This document shows positions 21,635 through 32,619 of a DNA stretch of 64,000 nt, piece by piece (the first letter of the stretch is position 1; each line of letters starts with the position of its first letter). Position numbers and translations under genes: made by a program. Origin of the DNA: Aradus depressus (lineage: Eukaryota; Arthropoda; Insecta; Hemiptera; Aradidae); NCBI GenBank assembly GCA_963662175.1, contig OY759223.1, positions 2,947,549 through 3,011,548 on the forward strand, in the 5' to 3' direction. Below the pieces are notes generated by a model. It made no database searches and had not been told where the DNA came from. It saw only the letters and a list, made by a program, of their open reading frames with translations.

Positions 21635-22565
21635 GCCAACCTCACATTAGGCAATTCTGAAGCGACGCGACTGATACTCAAGTATCAGCCATTTGAGTTG
21701 CCTGTGGGTATGATACCCGTAGGCAACTTTTCTCCTCACACTGAGGATACTGTGAAGCGACTAGGATCTCTTCAGTCTCCATCTAGCGGTGGCGAGAAGC
21801 TGAGTTGTTCACCATGTCAAGTGAAGATTTTTCAAGTGATGAAGATGTCGTTGTTGCTTATTATTATTATAAAAAAAAGGAAACTCCGAAGATTATGGCG
21901 CCATCCTTACATCGAAAGGAATGTTAACTGCAGATTATTTGTTGGTGCTAAAGAGCTGGAAAAGTCGGATAGCAAGTTCGTAGCGTTCTACCGAATGACG
22001 AAAGAATCATTCCTACATTTGATTGGCATTGTTTCTCCATTCATAAGACAGAGGAACACACAAATGCGGAAATGTGTGAGTGCAGAAGAAAGAATCTTGA
22101 TCACGTTGAGGTAAGTAATTTATTAAATTTTTAGTAATTTATGTTATAAATAAGTAATTTATGAAATAAATAAGTAATTTATTAAATTTTTATTTTAAGA
22201 TTAATTACATTAGTGGCATTTCATCACGCTCATCTAAAATAGTTTCTGAAAGCAATTGTGAAAAAGACATTGGTCCACGACTTTTGGGATCAATTCCATC
22301 TTCACTGTGCTCTGCGGAAGTAGATGGCTCCATTTGATGAGGTGTGGCGATATGGGGTTCACTAGCCATGGCGAGGCGACGCAGGAGACTCAAGGGACGG
22401 GCGACCTTCCTAGCAGGTCGCCTGAGTTTGGTAGGATACGCGTCTCCTGGGAGTGGCGTCGTTTGTGTCTCCCCACCACTCAACATAGGAAGTGACGTCT
22501 AAGATACCCTCAAGATACTTGAGTATCGGTCGCGTCGCTTCGGAATTGCCTAATGTGAGGTTGGC
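21635..22565 (+). mobile_element. PIF/Harbinger-type DNA transposon, defective
   Basis: Terminal inverted repeats of about 52 bp, starting GCCAACCTCACATTAGGCAA, lie at 21635-21686 and 22514-22565 with few mismatches. Inside is a fragment of Harbinger-type transposase on the plus strand. The minus-strand ORF at 22486-22205 could be the end of the accessory DNA-binding protein these elements carry, but has no clear motif. The element is only 931 bp, too short for a full transposase, so it is defective. No clear 3-bp target duplication was seen. Confidence 0.8.
21880..22114 (+). pseudogene. Harbinger transposase N-terminal fragment
   Basis: It reads RRLWRHPYIERN, then a stretch including FYRMTKESFLHLIGIVSPFI, then MRKCVSAEERILITLR. 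This matches the N-terminal part of HARBI1/PIF transposases (pattern RRxWVHP...FRMSxxxFxxLLxxVxPxI...R..IxxxERLxxTLR). The frame meets a GTAAG and then no further coding. The catalytic DDE core is missing, so it cannot be active. Confidence 0.75.
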
Positions 22566-24547
22566 CTCAGAAAGTTCACTTACAACAATAGTTAAGCAAC
22601 AACTTTTATTTTTAAGTTCCAAAATAAGAGTTAAAAAATAACTATTATTTAAAAGTTTCGTTCTATAAAAGTTTTTTAACAACTTTTGAATAGTTTTTTC
22701 TTCAGAAAAGTTTTTAGTAACTTTTGAAAACGATAGAAGTTTTTTTTTCAAAAAAGTTAAAATTTGACTTATTTTTTGGAGCAAAATATAAACGTTATAA
22801 GGCACATAGGCTTGTTTTAGTATCATCAAGGTTGTACCCTCGAAATTTTACATTATTCAAAATATATTTAACATTTTTGGGTCAATTGGCCGAATCAGTC
22901 AATTTTCCTCTCCATCGATTGGTTTTCGCGATTTTTGAAAATTGAAAATTTTGAAAAGAGGCTGGGTAAAAAAATATGTTTTTCAAGTTTAAGAATGCTA
23001 ATACTATTATCATAATAGTAATAATAATGATAAGAAATAGACTCCCAGTAACCAGCAGAATGGGAGGCATCAAGGTTATTACTCTGGTTAATTTGGTTCA
23101 GAATGATATAAATATTAAACATGTTTATTTAAAATTAAGGCATTCCCTGGAAGATATTTCAACAATATAAAAACAGTTTAAAACATAAGCTCACCAATTA
23201 ATAAATCATAATCATAGTAATAACATATTAGTCATTGTTTGTTTATGTCAGACCGTTCATTGCTTGTTAGCAAAAAGACCAAAGTGCAATCCCCTAACCA
23301 TTATAATACTATATAAATGGTTTAAGGCAACAATTAAAATAAAAAGGAACTCATTTCAAAACGTTTTATTATTGAACAGAGCAAGGATGAATACAAATTT
23401 AATACATTTTTCAATGAATTTTATTAACGCAAAGTAATTACTACTGCTATACTTAATTCAACTTTATTGAAAGAATATGTTGTAAAAGAAGAACTCTACA
23501 ATTTGTTCCGCGAGCTATTTTCTTATAAAGCTACCACCGACAAAAGTGAGTGCAAGGAGTATAAAAAACAGTTACGGCTTAGTTTCTAACAAATATAAAA
23601 CGGTCATCTCTACAAATCTCACAAAAACACTGATGATGTATTGTGTGTAAACGATTCAGATTCGGAGTGCGCCATGCGTTGTTCCAAAGAGTGTCGATTC
23701 AAATTAATAAAGACAGTTTTGAAGATTGTGTGTTAGTTTGGTAACAACAGAGGACTGACTTCCCATTGCCCCATTTAGATTTTGCGGCTTTCCGCGGTCT
23801 TATAAACCCTATCTTCCATGGTTCGAAAATGTATAAAAAAATAATCTCTCATAACGTGGCCGAATTAATAAAAAAAAAAAAAAGGCCTCTTGAATATTAA
23901 AACTAACAAAAAACTTTATTCTGTGAAAATGATATCCCTTAAAGTCGATCTAGCAACTCGATTAAATAGGTTAATAATGGGAATCTATGTCCAATTAATT
24001 TGTTATAAAGTTGTCCAGGTCAAAACTCTTGCTATGGTTGCAATTTTTTGTAGCCATACTGCGGAAAATTTAAAATAGGAAATTTATAAATTGCTTCATG
24101 ACTTGTATTGACATCAGCGAAATTTAGAGCATAACAACGAGCGAAACTTGGTGTTGAAGATGTTGGAGAAGACATGCAAGAAGATTCCGACATACAAAAA
24201 TATTCCGACTCACAAGAAGATCCTGGCATGCAAGATGATCCCTTTGATGAAGAAAAATATTATTGCAATCTGTAGAGAGGATTCATTTTGGGCAAGTTGA
24301 AAACGAGCTTTGTGCTGCACACACTTTGTAATTAGCAGCTAATGAAATTTTCAAAAAAGATGCAGCCGTCCAAAATCTAATAACAAAGGCAAGAAATATT
24401 TGTAAAGTTTTAAAGTTGTAAGGTTTTTTAAAGAACCCCTTTGTATACAAAACTAGCATCTAGTTTTTAAATTAATAGACCTGTGCTGGAGGTAGCTAGA
24501 AGATGACAAATTTGGAGAAAAAAAAACTTTTAAAGAAAACATCATTT
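22566..24547. other. Intergenic, AT-rich, no gene recognised
   Basis: Low-complexity AT-rich DNA with short ORFs but no conserved domain. At about 24138-24272 the plus strand reads an acidic stretch (VGEDMQEDSDIQKYSDSQED and on) made of loosely repeated codons, ending in a stop. It may be a remnant of a coding region, family unknown. Confidence 0.4.
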
Positions 24548-24684
24548 AACTGTCTAATAATAATAGCGAGTACCACCTCTGGCACGAATCACGTCGGTTA
24601 AATGCCTTTGCATCCCCTGAAAAAGATTTTAGATCGAATCCTCAGGAAGGTGTTCCCATTCTTCGACAACATCCTTCAAGGGTG

Positions 24685-24999
24685 CTAAAACCCGTACACT
24701 TCGCTTAGTTGGTCCCAAACATGTTGTTCTATTGGATTTAAATCAGGTGGCCATAACAAGCACTCTATTCCAACCTCATTCAGGTAGTCATCCACAATAC
24801 GTGCTCTATGAGACCTGGCAATATCCTGCATAGGAAGAATCTCAAAAATGTAGGACGCAAATGGCACAACATGCTCCACTATTATCACTACCAAGTACCT
24901 CTGTGAGGTTAGAGACCTTCGTCGCACAACCACCAACTCGGTACGAGCGTCAAGGGAAATGCCACCCCAGAACATCAATGAGCCACCATGAAATGCCAC
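24685..24999 (-). pseudogene. Tc1-like transposase C-terminal fragment
   Basis: It carries the hallmark GGSLMFWGGIS before the second catalytic Asp. The usual QDNAxxHxA box is degenerate here (MQDIARSHRA), so the Asp sits in MQD but the Asn is lost. WPPDLNPIEQHVWDQL carries the third acidic residue. It starts within the 34-bp repeat array and has no N-terminal DNA-binding region. Confidence 0.8.
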
Positions 25000-25260
25000 C
25001 CCAGAAGATCAATGAGTTATCATGAAATGCCACCCCAGAACATCAATGAGCTCCCATGAAATGCCACCCCAGAACATCAATGAGCCACCATGAAATGCCA
25101 CCCCAGAACATCAATGAGCCACCATGAAATGCCACCCCAGAACATCAATGAGCCACCATGAAATGCCACCCCCGAACATCAATGAGCCACCATGAAATGC
25201 CACCCCAGAACATCAATGCGCCACCATGAAATGCCCTCCCAGAATATCAATGAGCCACCC
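24956..25260. repeat. 34-bp minisatellite, about 9 copies
   Basis: The unit contains GAAATGCCACCCCAGAACAT and CAATGAGCCACCAT and starts at 24956, 24990, 25024 and every 34 bp to about 25260. On the minus strand it is the transposase codons for HGGSLMFWGGI, so the array is an amplified piece of the Tc1-like coding region. 34 is not a multiple of 3, so each copy shifts frame. Confidence 0.9.
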
Positions 25261-25328
25261 CTGAGAGATGACAGATTAAATTTGAACTACTAAAATTGAG
25301 TGGTGCGTTAATTCTGTCCATCAGTGTA

Positions 25329-25940
25329 TATTGCACTGTACATGACATGAAATTTCCTTATGGTTTCTTTTGACCGATTGTAAATATACAAAATTAAAAA
25401 GAATATTCGACCAAAAAAAAAAAAAAATTATTTTCAAAAATTAAAAGTAAAAGTCCAACAAAAACCTAAATTTTATTTTATAATAATATCCTGTCAAAAT
25501 TGTAAATCCTATACCGGTGAGTACGGAAACCTACGTTGGCTTGCATTTTAATAGTCCCAATTCGGGAAAACATTTTATGCAACGAAACTTAGCGTACATT
25601 TTAATTTGTCCCTGTTCTTGGGAGCCATTTTATGTAACAGTCCTTCTCTATAGTTTATATTCTAAATTACTTAATTATATTAGGAAATAACCTGGTAAAA
25701 ATTAAATAAAAAAATCACATATAAAAAATAATGTGTTACTTTTATTTTTAATTGATTTGATTTAAAAAAATCGTTTTATAAAAATGTCAAAAGGGTTAGT
25801 GACAATTTTTTCACACACATTAATATTTACAACATTTAGAAACCTTTAGCGACATCTTTTTTCTTCGTTGATGATGTGATGATAAAATACTGGTAACAAG
25901 TGCGATGGGTTGCAGATGTCAATGTCTTTTTTAGGTCGCT
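25329..25940. other. Intergenic, no gene seen
   Basis: AT-rich DNA with homopolymer runs. No domain, repeat or RNA gene recognised. Confidence 0.4.
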
Positions 25941-26424
25941 CCGCCAGTTGAGTGGGGCCTAAACAGCCCATGGGGGGTCCCCCTGGGGGTCTGGGGGCCC
26001 GGGGGGGGGGGCCCTCAGGTGGCTGGCGTGCGCGGCTGGCTGGATGGGGGGGCCTGGGGCGGCTCCGCCGGGGCCTCTGGCCTGGGACGGTCCCGGACTT
26101 GGAAGGTGTGGACGGCTTTCCTCACATGCACACCCTCGTCCTCAAGTCCCATTAACTTCACGATTAAGCCAAACGCTTCATATACTTGAGTGAGTGGCCC
26201 GGCGGTGCCGTTGCCTTTGTCCCCCCGCCCGGCCTGCCTGTTCGTTGGTCGCCCTTGGTCCTGTGCTTGGCCTTCCTCTGGGCCCCCTGTGGGATCCCAC
26301 CGTGGCTGTTCTCGTCAACTGCATTAAGAGTTCGCTGGCATAGTTAGGGTAAGGAACGTAACAAGATAGGGCGATAATAACCGAAGCAGTTGTTCGCCGA
26401 AAATAAACCAACCAACCAACCAAC
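25941..26424 (+). mobile_element. GC-rich block ending in (ACCA)n, possible LINE 3' end
   Basis: About 480 bp far more GC-rich than the surroundings, with long G runs at its start, ending in ACCAACCAACCAACCAAC (about 26407-26424). A GC-rich block with a simple-repeat tail would fit the 3' UTR of a non-LTR element, and some R1-clade elements have such tails. No reverse transcriptase or target duplication is visible, so this is tentative. The ORFs on both strands look like by-products of composition. Confidence 0.35.
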
Positions 26425-26705
26425 ATATGTTTTGTGATAGTCCAGGCAATGCGAATTTAGCCAATAGAAGTGTGTGTGCCAAAAAACATGGCGATAATAT
26501 AGTCCCACGAGGGAGTATCTGCCTTGTGTGAGCTCTGTTCAGAGGTAGTTCTATGAAAATGTGAGTTTGTGAAAAGTATATGAAAAAATGTGAGTTCGTG
26601 AAAGAACCGGTGGTGTGACGTCAGAAGACACGGAGGGGAAGTGTCCCGGAATGTCAACGTCAGAAAAAGACATAACTCAAGTTGAACACAAAAAGGAAAA
26701 GAAAA

Positions 26706-26940
26706 TGATCTAACCACAAGCACCACGTCCAGAGGATGTGGCCTTGACCAACTGCAGGCATTGTGTATTGAGTCTGAGTGTCTTTGACTGGAAAACCTGG
26801 ATACGTTTCAGGTTAGATATTTTAGCCGAACCGTAGATTTGTGAGCCATACATCCAGAGTGGCTTTAGTAGAAATGTGTAGCAGTTACGCTTTTGTGTTA
26901 AGGATAATTTGGAATGTCTGTGCAGAAGAGAATAAAGCAT
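26706..26940 (-). pseudogene. Second Jockey-like LINE fragment
   Basis: It reads KLSLTQKRNCYTFLLKPLWM, then YGSQIYGSAKISNLKRIQVF, then QSKTLR. This is the same post-palm region of a LINE reverse transcriptase as at 20434 and 40416 but a different, diverged lineage. Both ends are truncated. Confidence 0.7.
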
Positions 26941-27129
26941 TTTTAATCGTTTATTTAGTGTATTTATTTGAATCGATTGTAGTCCAGTATCAATCTGTGA
27001 TAACCTTTTATAACCTCCTATTCTTCTATATGTAGCCTTCCAATTTTATTTGAGAATTTTGAATCATTAAAATAATAAATAATTGGTGGCACTTTGGTTA
27101 CATTACAATGCTCCTCTATAAAGTACTTC

Positions 27130-28582
27130 CTAACTTGGCAATGTCTTCTCTCCCTCATGCTCATGTTTCAACAAATGGCTCTTTAGTTGGTCGGTTCGTC
27201 TACAACAGTAGCTGCACAACATACATTGGAAAGGTTTCTCCTTTTTATGTATCATTAAATGATTTTTCAAATTGCTAGGAGCTGAAAAACAGCGGTTGCA
27301 CAACTTGCATTGATAAGATTTTTCTCCCTCATGATTCCTCTGATGCTTGTTCAAGTTGCCAGACAACCTACAAGAGAAGCTGCACAACTCACATTGGAAA
27401 CGTTTCTCTCCATTATGTATTAACAGATGTCTCTTTAAATGGCTAGATCCTCTACAACTATAGCTACAAACGTTACATTGGAAAGGTTTCTCTCCCTTAT
27501 GTATCAATATATGTCTCTTCAAATCGAAAGATTGCCTACAAGTGTAGTTGCACAACTTACATTGGAAAGGTTTCTCTCCCGTGTGTATCAACATATGCGT
27601 CTTCAAACAACCAGCATCTCTGCAACGGTAGTTGCATGACTTACATTGGAAAGGTTTCTCTCCCTTATGTATCATCATATGCTTCTTCAAGTTGCTTGAT
27701 TCTCTAAAAGCGGAGCTGCATAAATTACATTGGAGAGGTTTATCTCCATTATGTATTAACAGATGTCTCTTTAAATGGCTAGATCCTCTAAAACTATAGC
27801 TACAAACTTTACATTGGAAAGGTTTCTCTCCCTTATGTATCAATATATGTCTCGTCAAATTGGAAGATTGCCTACAACTGTAGCTGCACAACTTACATTG
27901 GAAAGGTTTCTCTCCCGTGTGTATCAACATATGCGTCTTCAAGCTGCTAGCATCTCTGCAACGGTAGTTGCACGCTTACATTGGAAAGGTTTCTCATCCG
28001 TATGTATCAATATATGTCTCTTCAAATTGGAAGATTCCCTACAACAGTAGTTGCACAACTTACATTGGAAAGGCTTCTCCCCCTTATGTATCAATATATG
28101 TCTCTTCAAATGGGAAGATTCCCTACAACAGTAGTTGCACAACTTACATTGGAAAGGCTTCTCCCCCTTATGTATGAACAGATGCCTCTTTAAATGGCCA
28201 GATGCTCTAAAACTACAGCTGCACAAATTACATTGTAAAGATTTGCCTTCCTTATGTATCAACACATGCCTCTTCAAATAGCCAGGCTGTCTACCACGGC
28301 AGCTGCACAACTTACATTGGAAAGGTTTCTCTCCCGTGTGTGTCAACATGTGCGTCGTAGATCCCAAAACTGGGCAACAGTAGCTACACAACTTGCATTC
28401 AAACTGTTTTAGCACATTTCTTATCATAGAAGTGGATTTATCCTGCGCTGTCGAAGGATTGTCGAGCTGTGAAGGGACTGCTCTTATATGCCGCCAAACA
28501 ATGTGCTTCCTAAGTCTGCCTAGACTAACTGACATATAACCGCAGTGAAAACACTCCATCCAACCGGAGCCAACGTTATCAC
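27130..28582 (-). pseudogene. Gene 4 terminal exon: C2H2 zinc-finger array, one frameshift
   Basis: The exon opens after a TTTCAG acceptor (28585-28583) as GDNVGSGWMECFHC. It carries the N-terminal C-x2-C-x12-H-x4-H finger, a spacer, then fingers with CKLCxYxC and HxGEKPFQ linkers. About five fingers read to 27975, where one base is missing (GCACGCTTAC against GCATGACTTAC in sister fingers). After that point the next frame continues with one interrupted and nine further fingers to a stop at 27130. The first 28-residue finger is degenerate (CKLCSYCCPVLGSTTH). Exon lengths 16 + 66 + 72 + 87 + 1453 leave a remainder that a single restored base would fix, so this is either a young pseudogene or an assembly error. 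Fingers are more diverse than in Gene 1. Confidence 0.8.
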
Positions 28583-29423
28583 CTGAAACAGTTGGAAATC
28601 ATTTATCAGCAATTACAAAGTCAACAAAAGTAATCGGTGAATCAGCGGCAATCTACTTCCCCAGAATTAATCAATTAACTTTTCGCTGCCTCTCCAAACC
28701 CAGTCGACCGTTTCCGCTAATATTCAACATGTGACTTACATAGTGTCTCCTAAATCCTTATATTAAATTTTGTGTCGATAAATTCATTACATAGTTTCAA
28801 GGGTTTCTGAATTGAGCCCCTCCCCTGAACCCCCCCCCCCCCCCCCCCCTTCATTTCTGCCGATACCATTAGAGTTTCACTTGAAATATGAAATTTCATG
28901 TAGATACATTCATTACATTGGCAGTTGTTACAGTTTTTGAGTCTGTCCTCTCCCCTAATCCTCCCTACCCATTGGCCGAGTGGGCTGAAAATAGATAGGT
29001 GTTGTCCTTCTGGGGTTTCGGTTACCTATAAAATAAAGTGTTCATTCATTCTACCGCAAGTTATCGTGTTCACAGACATGTTTTTCATATTTGAATTGAG
29101 AGGTCGGAAAACATGAAATTCCGTTCAAAACCCCACATCAAATTTTTGATTACATAACTTCCCCTATACTTCGTATAGCTGCGGAAGGAAAATATGTTCA
29201 AAATATTGAGTTGTCGACATTTGTCTCTCATGGTTGCACATTTACTTCGAAAGAGATTGTTCCTATGGCGTACCTAGAAGTTACTTTGGGTGGGGGGGAT
29301 TAAAGAAATATTAAAAATGTAAGTGTGCTTACATGCATTCTTTCCCCTGGTCTATAAATTGCTAGAAGGAAAGCGCAAGAAAGATACAAAATGGAAATAG
29401 CTAGTTTAGAATACGTCACTCAC
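28583..29423. other. Gene 4 intron between exon A and the finger exon
   Basis: No gene seen. It is collinear with 265-1150. It contains the degraded ~145-bp repeat with a poly-C tract (28818-28850) and lacks the SINE-like insertion of unit 1. Confidence 0.6.
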
Positions 29424-29510
29424 TGAATTCATCGTCTATCAGTAGTTCGGGCTCTTCTTTAATTAGAATTTTTCGTTCTTGTTTGACTTGGGTATTTCCT
29501 TTTTTGAAAT
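29424..29510 (-). CDS. Gene 4 cassette exon A (two psi-K-x-E motifs)
   Basis: This 87-nt phase 1-1 exon has a TTTCAG acceptor and a GTGAGT donor. It encodes DFKKGNTQVKQERKILIKEE then PELLIDDEF. VKQE and IKEE are both intact, unlike exon A of Gene 3 where the second lysine is lost. The ATTTC start and GAATTCA end match the other copy exactly. Confidence 0.75.
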
Positions 29511-30173
29511 CTGAAATTGAAAATAATAAAAATTTAAAAAAGTGAAAATTAGATGAGTCCTGCACAATACTCTGAACTCATTCCTAGAATAGTTCATTTG
29601 GAGCAGATAGAACTGCGAAGCAACATTTTGACTTCCCGGCTGAATTAATAATAGGAGTTAATCTGATTGTATACAAGCGATGAGACGGACATACACAAGG
29701 AGGGTCAGTAGAAGTGCTTTATATGCTATTCATGTTTCGCTTGCATTAGATGCTTTCCGCATTTGTTTTAGACACGTTCTGACCAGGATTCGAACTCCAC
29801 TGTAAAGGGTAATGGCGGCCGTAAGTGGGCCTTGGAACTTAATTTATATTGCAAAGAAATTAACCTCCGTGAAGTCGGCATCGTTTGAATTGTACTGTTG
29901 AGAAAGATTTAAAGAAAAGAAAAAAAAAAAAAACTATAAGTGCGCAAAAAACAAGAAAATGTTTTATAATTTACATAAAGTTTTTCGAATTTTTGAAATT
30001 AAAAAACACTGACATTTCATTCTCATTTTGTGTCAGCTAGTTCCGCACACAGCACGTCAATCTAACTTTCCGTCTTGGAGAAAAAAAATAAAAACAAGAA
30101 AAAGTTTAAAAAATCTAGCTATTTGTACTAGAATAGGACTAGTAGTTCAGAAGTGGGATATCTCAGAATTATT

Positions 30174-31035
30174 TGCTACGTTTTCATGGGATGTTGAAAA
30201 TGTTTTGAAAAGTCATGAAAACACTTGTTTCAAAACATTTTGAGTTCAAGGTCGATAAGGCTTTTTCTGAGGTATGATCCAATTTTGAGATTTCGAATGT
30301 TCATGAAAACGCTAAGAAATTCAATATTCAAAATGTGACTGCGCTACTGATAAGTGCAGTTCTAAAACTCACCACCAGAGTAAAAAGTTGTGTTGAATAT
30401 CGATTACTTATAAAACATCGATATGTACCGAATACCAAATTCATAGACATTTCTTTTACAGTTTCTTGAAGGTTATGTTTTGGTTTCGAGTTGAAAGCGG
30501 ATGAGGTTAAATTTGTGATTTAGTTTTTTGTTCTGCTTTATAGTTGATATAATTTTTTTTTTTTTAAGAAATTTGTGGTGAAGCGACGAAACAAGAGCAT
30601 TAATAAATGCTGTGAGGGAGAGAAACATAATGAACTTGTCAGATGGGAAAAGGTTTAGGACATCTGAAATGTTTGCGTTGGTTCATAAGGACATGGCTGA
30701 ACAGGGGTTTATTAATAAAACTGTTCCACATCATCACAAAATGGAGAGCAGTGAAATGTAATTACTTCAAGTTTTATTATGGTTATCATAGCTACCTGAA
30801 AGGCCATAGCCAGTAGCAACAATGGATAGGGCTGCATTGCTCCAAATTTATTATACACTTATCTGATGCAAATAAAAAAAAAAAACGTAACTTGAACTTG
30901 AATAATGGAAAACAACCTGTGTATTTGTAACCTTTCCCTTCATTTTGAAAATTGTTTTCAAAAGTCATGAAAACGCACCATTTTGAAAATATTTTCAAAA
31001 TTGAAAATATTTTCAATAACCCATGAAAACTAAGT
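30174..31035. mobile_element. Non-autonomous inverted-repeat element in Gene 4 intron
   Basis: Unit 1 holds the empty site (about 1894), where GAATTATT is followed directly by GATTATTG. In unit 2 those are separated by 862 bp with inverted ends: left ACGTTTTCATGGG, right CCCATGAAAAC. Both ends then run into TTGAAAATATTTT-like motifs. There is no coding region. The ends resemble those of the larger element at 43363-47230 (ACTACGTTTCCATGG). The target duplication is unclear. Confidence 0.7.
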
Positions 31036-31488
31036 GATTGATTTTTGAGAAAACGCATTTGAAAGTTTCGTTCGCTTCTTAAAAAGTAGCTTCTGAAGTT
31101 TTTGTTTTCGTTTCATATTACAGGAATGCAACTATATTCATGAAACTACATCAAATGTTTCCTCTTGAAATTTTTTATTTTTTCTTATATTTTTGGGAAT
31201 TTTACGAACAGTCACGATACTGAAATAGAATAGTAAATGAAATCTTCTTTAATAAACTAGGCAATATATAAGGAATAGAAATAAGGCATTTCTAAATGTC
31301 CCTTTACTGAACGTCAATCTACCTTTCCGTCAAAGCCGCCGATCATGTCTGTAGTCCGTCACTATAGCTCTCACACCCCAAAAATGTATAAGTTTGGCAT
31401 AGTGACGCAGAATTGAACATAACACAGAGGGACACTGTGGAGAAGAAGGAGGTATGGTATGCTATAGTTTAGAGTAGAACAGACTTAC

Positions 31489-31560
31489 CGAATTGAAAAT
31501 CTATCTCTAGTTCTGGTTCTTCTTTGATAGAGACCTGTATTTCCTCCTTGACGTGGAAGT
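31489..31560 (-). CDS. Gene 4 cassette exon B (two psi-K-x-E motifs)
   Basis: This 72-nt phase 1-1 exon encodes DFHVKEEIQVSIKEEPELEI then DFQFG. VKEE and IKEEP are both present. It is nearly identical to 5478-5549. The ORF 31705-31469 contains it but reads through both splice sites, so the ORF ends are not meaningful. Confidence 0.75.
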
Positions 31561-31679
31561 CTGCGAATAAATAAAAAAAATAAGTCATAAAACAGAAAAT
31601 GTCACTTGGGAGCACAAACAGTCCCATAAAGATGGATCGTTGCAGGTACAAGTTAAACGGATCACCAAAAATCGGGCTT

Positions 31680-31969
31680 TCATTGTTGACATTTGGGTGC
31701 TCCAATGGTGGGCGAAATTTGAATGAAATCTATAGAGTAAATCCATACATGTGGATCTAACACCGAAACTGCACTGCAGGTGCGCAACTTACGTTGGAAT
31801 GCATTTGGCACATTTGTAGGCACATTATTCTGGGCTGTAGAAAGAATGTCCAGCTGTGGAGGGACTGCTCTTATATGCCGCCAAACAATGTGCTTCCTAA
31901 GTCTGCCTAGACTGACTGACATATAACCGCAGTGAAAACACTCCATCCAACCGGAGCCAACGGTATCAC
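31680..31969 (-). CDS. Gene 4 alternative terminal exon: N-terminal finger only
   Basis: A second copy of the start of the finger exon lies upstream of cassette B. It follows a TTTCAG acceptor and reads GDTVGSGWMECFHCGYMSVS with the full C-x2-C-x12-H-x4-H finger. The spacer then diverges and the frame stops at 31680 with no 28-residue fingers. Joined to exon 1 and exon C it gives 16 + 66 + 290 = 372 nt, an intact 124-codon frame. It could be an alternative last exon giving a short isoform without the array, or a truncated duplicate kept by chance. There is no polyadenylation or transcript evidence. Confidence 0.5.
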
Positions 31970-32553
31970 CTGAAACAGTTGGAAATCATTTATCAGATAT
32001 TACAAAGTTAACATAAGTCGGCGATGTACTTCCACAGAATTAATCAATTAACTTTTCGCTCCCTCTCCAAAACCAGTCGACCGTCTGCGCTAATATTCAA
32101 CAGTTGACTCTCCTAAATCCTTATATTAAATTTTGTGTCGATTAATCCAATACATTGTTATAACGATACACAGTGAAAACATACCATAACAATATCACTT
32201 GAAACAGGAGGAAATCAATATATTTATATGTTTTGAAGAATTTCTAACGCAATCGCCGCCACGTAGCAGACTCAGGGGCGGAAAATGAACAAAATACTCA
32301 GTTGTCTTGGTTTTACTGAGCTTACCGATGTGGCGGTTATAGAAGATCTATCTAAGAGGCATTAGAGACATATTGGAGGAAGAAAATGTACTTGTGTTTC
32401 ACAAATAACATCTTGTAGCTTGAAGACACGAACAAGACTACATAGAAAATAGAAATATTCGTAGGAAGATGTTTGCTATAGTTTAGAGTACATCACACTT
32501 ACCAAATACTCATAGGAAGACGTTTGCTATAGTTTACAGTACATCACACTTAC

Positions 32554-32619
32554 CAAATTCCCAACCTATCAGCAGCTCTTCTTTGATAAGAACTGTTTGT
32601 TCTTTTTTCACCTGGAAAT
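32554..32619 (-). CDS. Gene 4 cassette exon C (two psi-K-x-E motifs)
   Basis: This 66-nt phase 1-1 exon encodes DFQVKKEQTVLIKEELLIGW then EFG. The acceptor is TTTTCAG and the donor G|GTAAGT, with the donor region duplicated 51 bp further on (second donor next to 32503), as in Gene 1. It differs from Gene 1 exon C in one residue (G for D). Confidence 0.72.

Larger units (their letters stand above)
24548..25328 (-). mobile_element. Tc1/mariner-like DNA transposon, decayed
   Basis: The right end (5' end, minus strand) reads TACACTGATGGACAGAATTA then ACGCACCACTC, typical of Tc1 termini next to TA. The left end at about 24548 has a weak inverted match (AACTGTCTAATAATAATAGC). The minus ORF 24999-24685 encodes the C-terminal part of the transposase: GGSLMFWGGIS, IARSHRARIVDDYL and LLWPPDLNPIEQHVWDQL. 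The N-terminal half is missing and a minisatellite has grown inside, so it is inactive. Confidence 0.85.

Noticed and set aside
25952..26155. Gly-rich ORF in the GC-rich block
   Set aside because: Composition alone explains it; no domain, and a minus-strand ORF in the same block is equally open.
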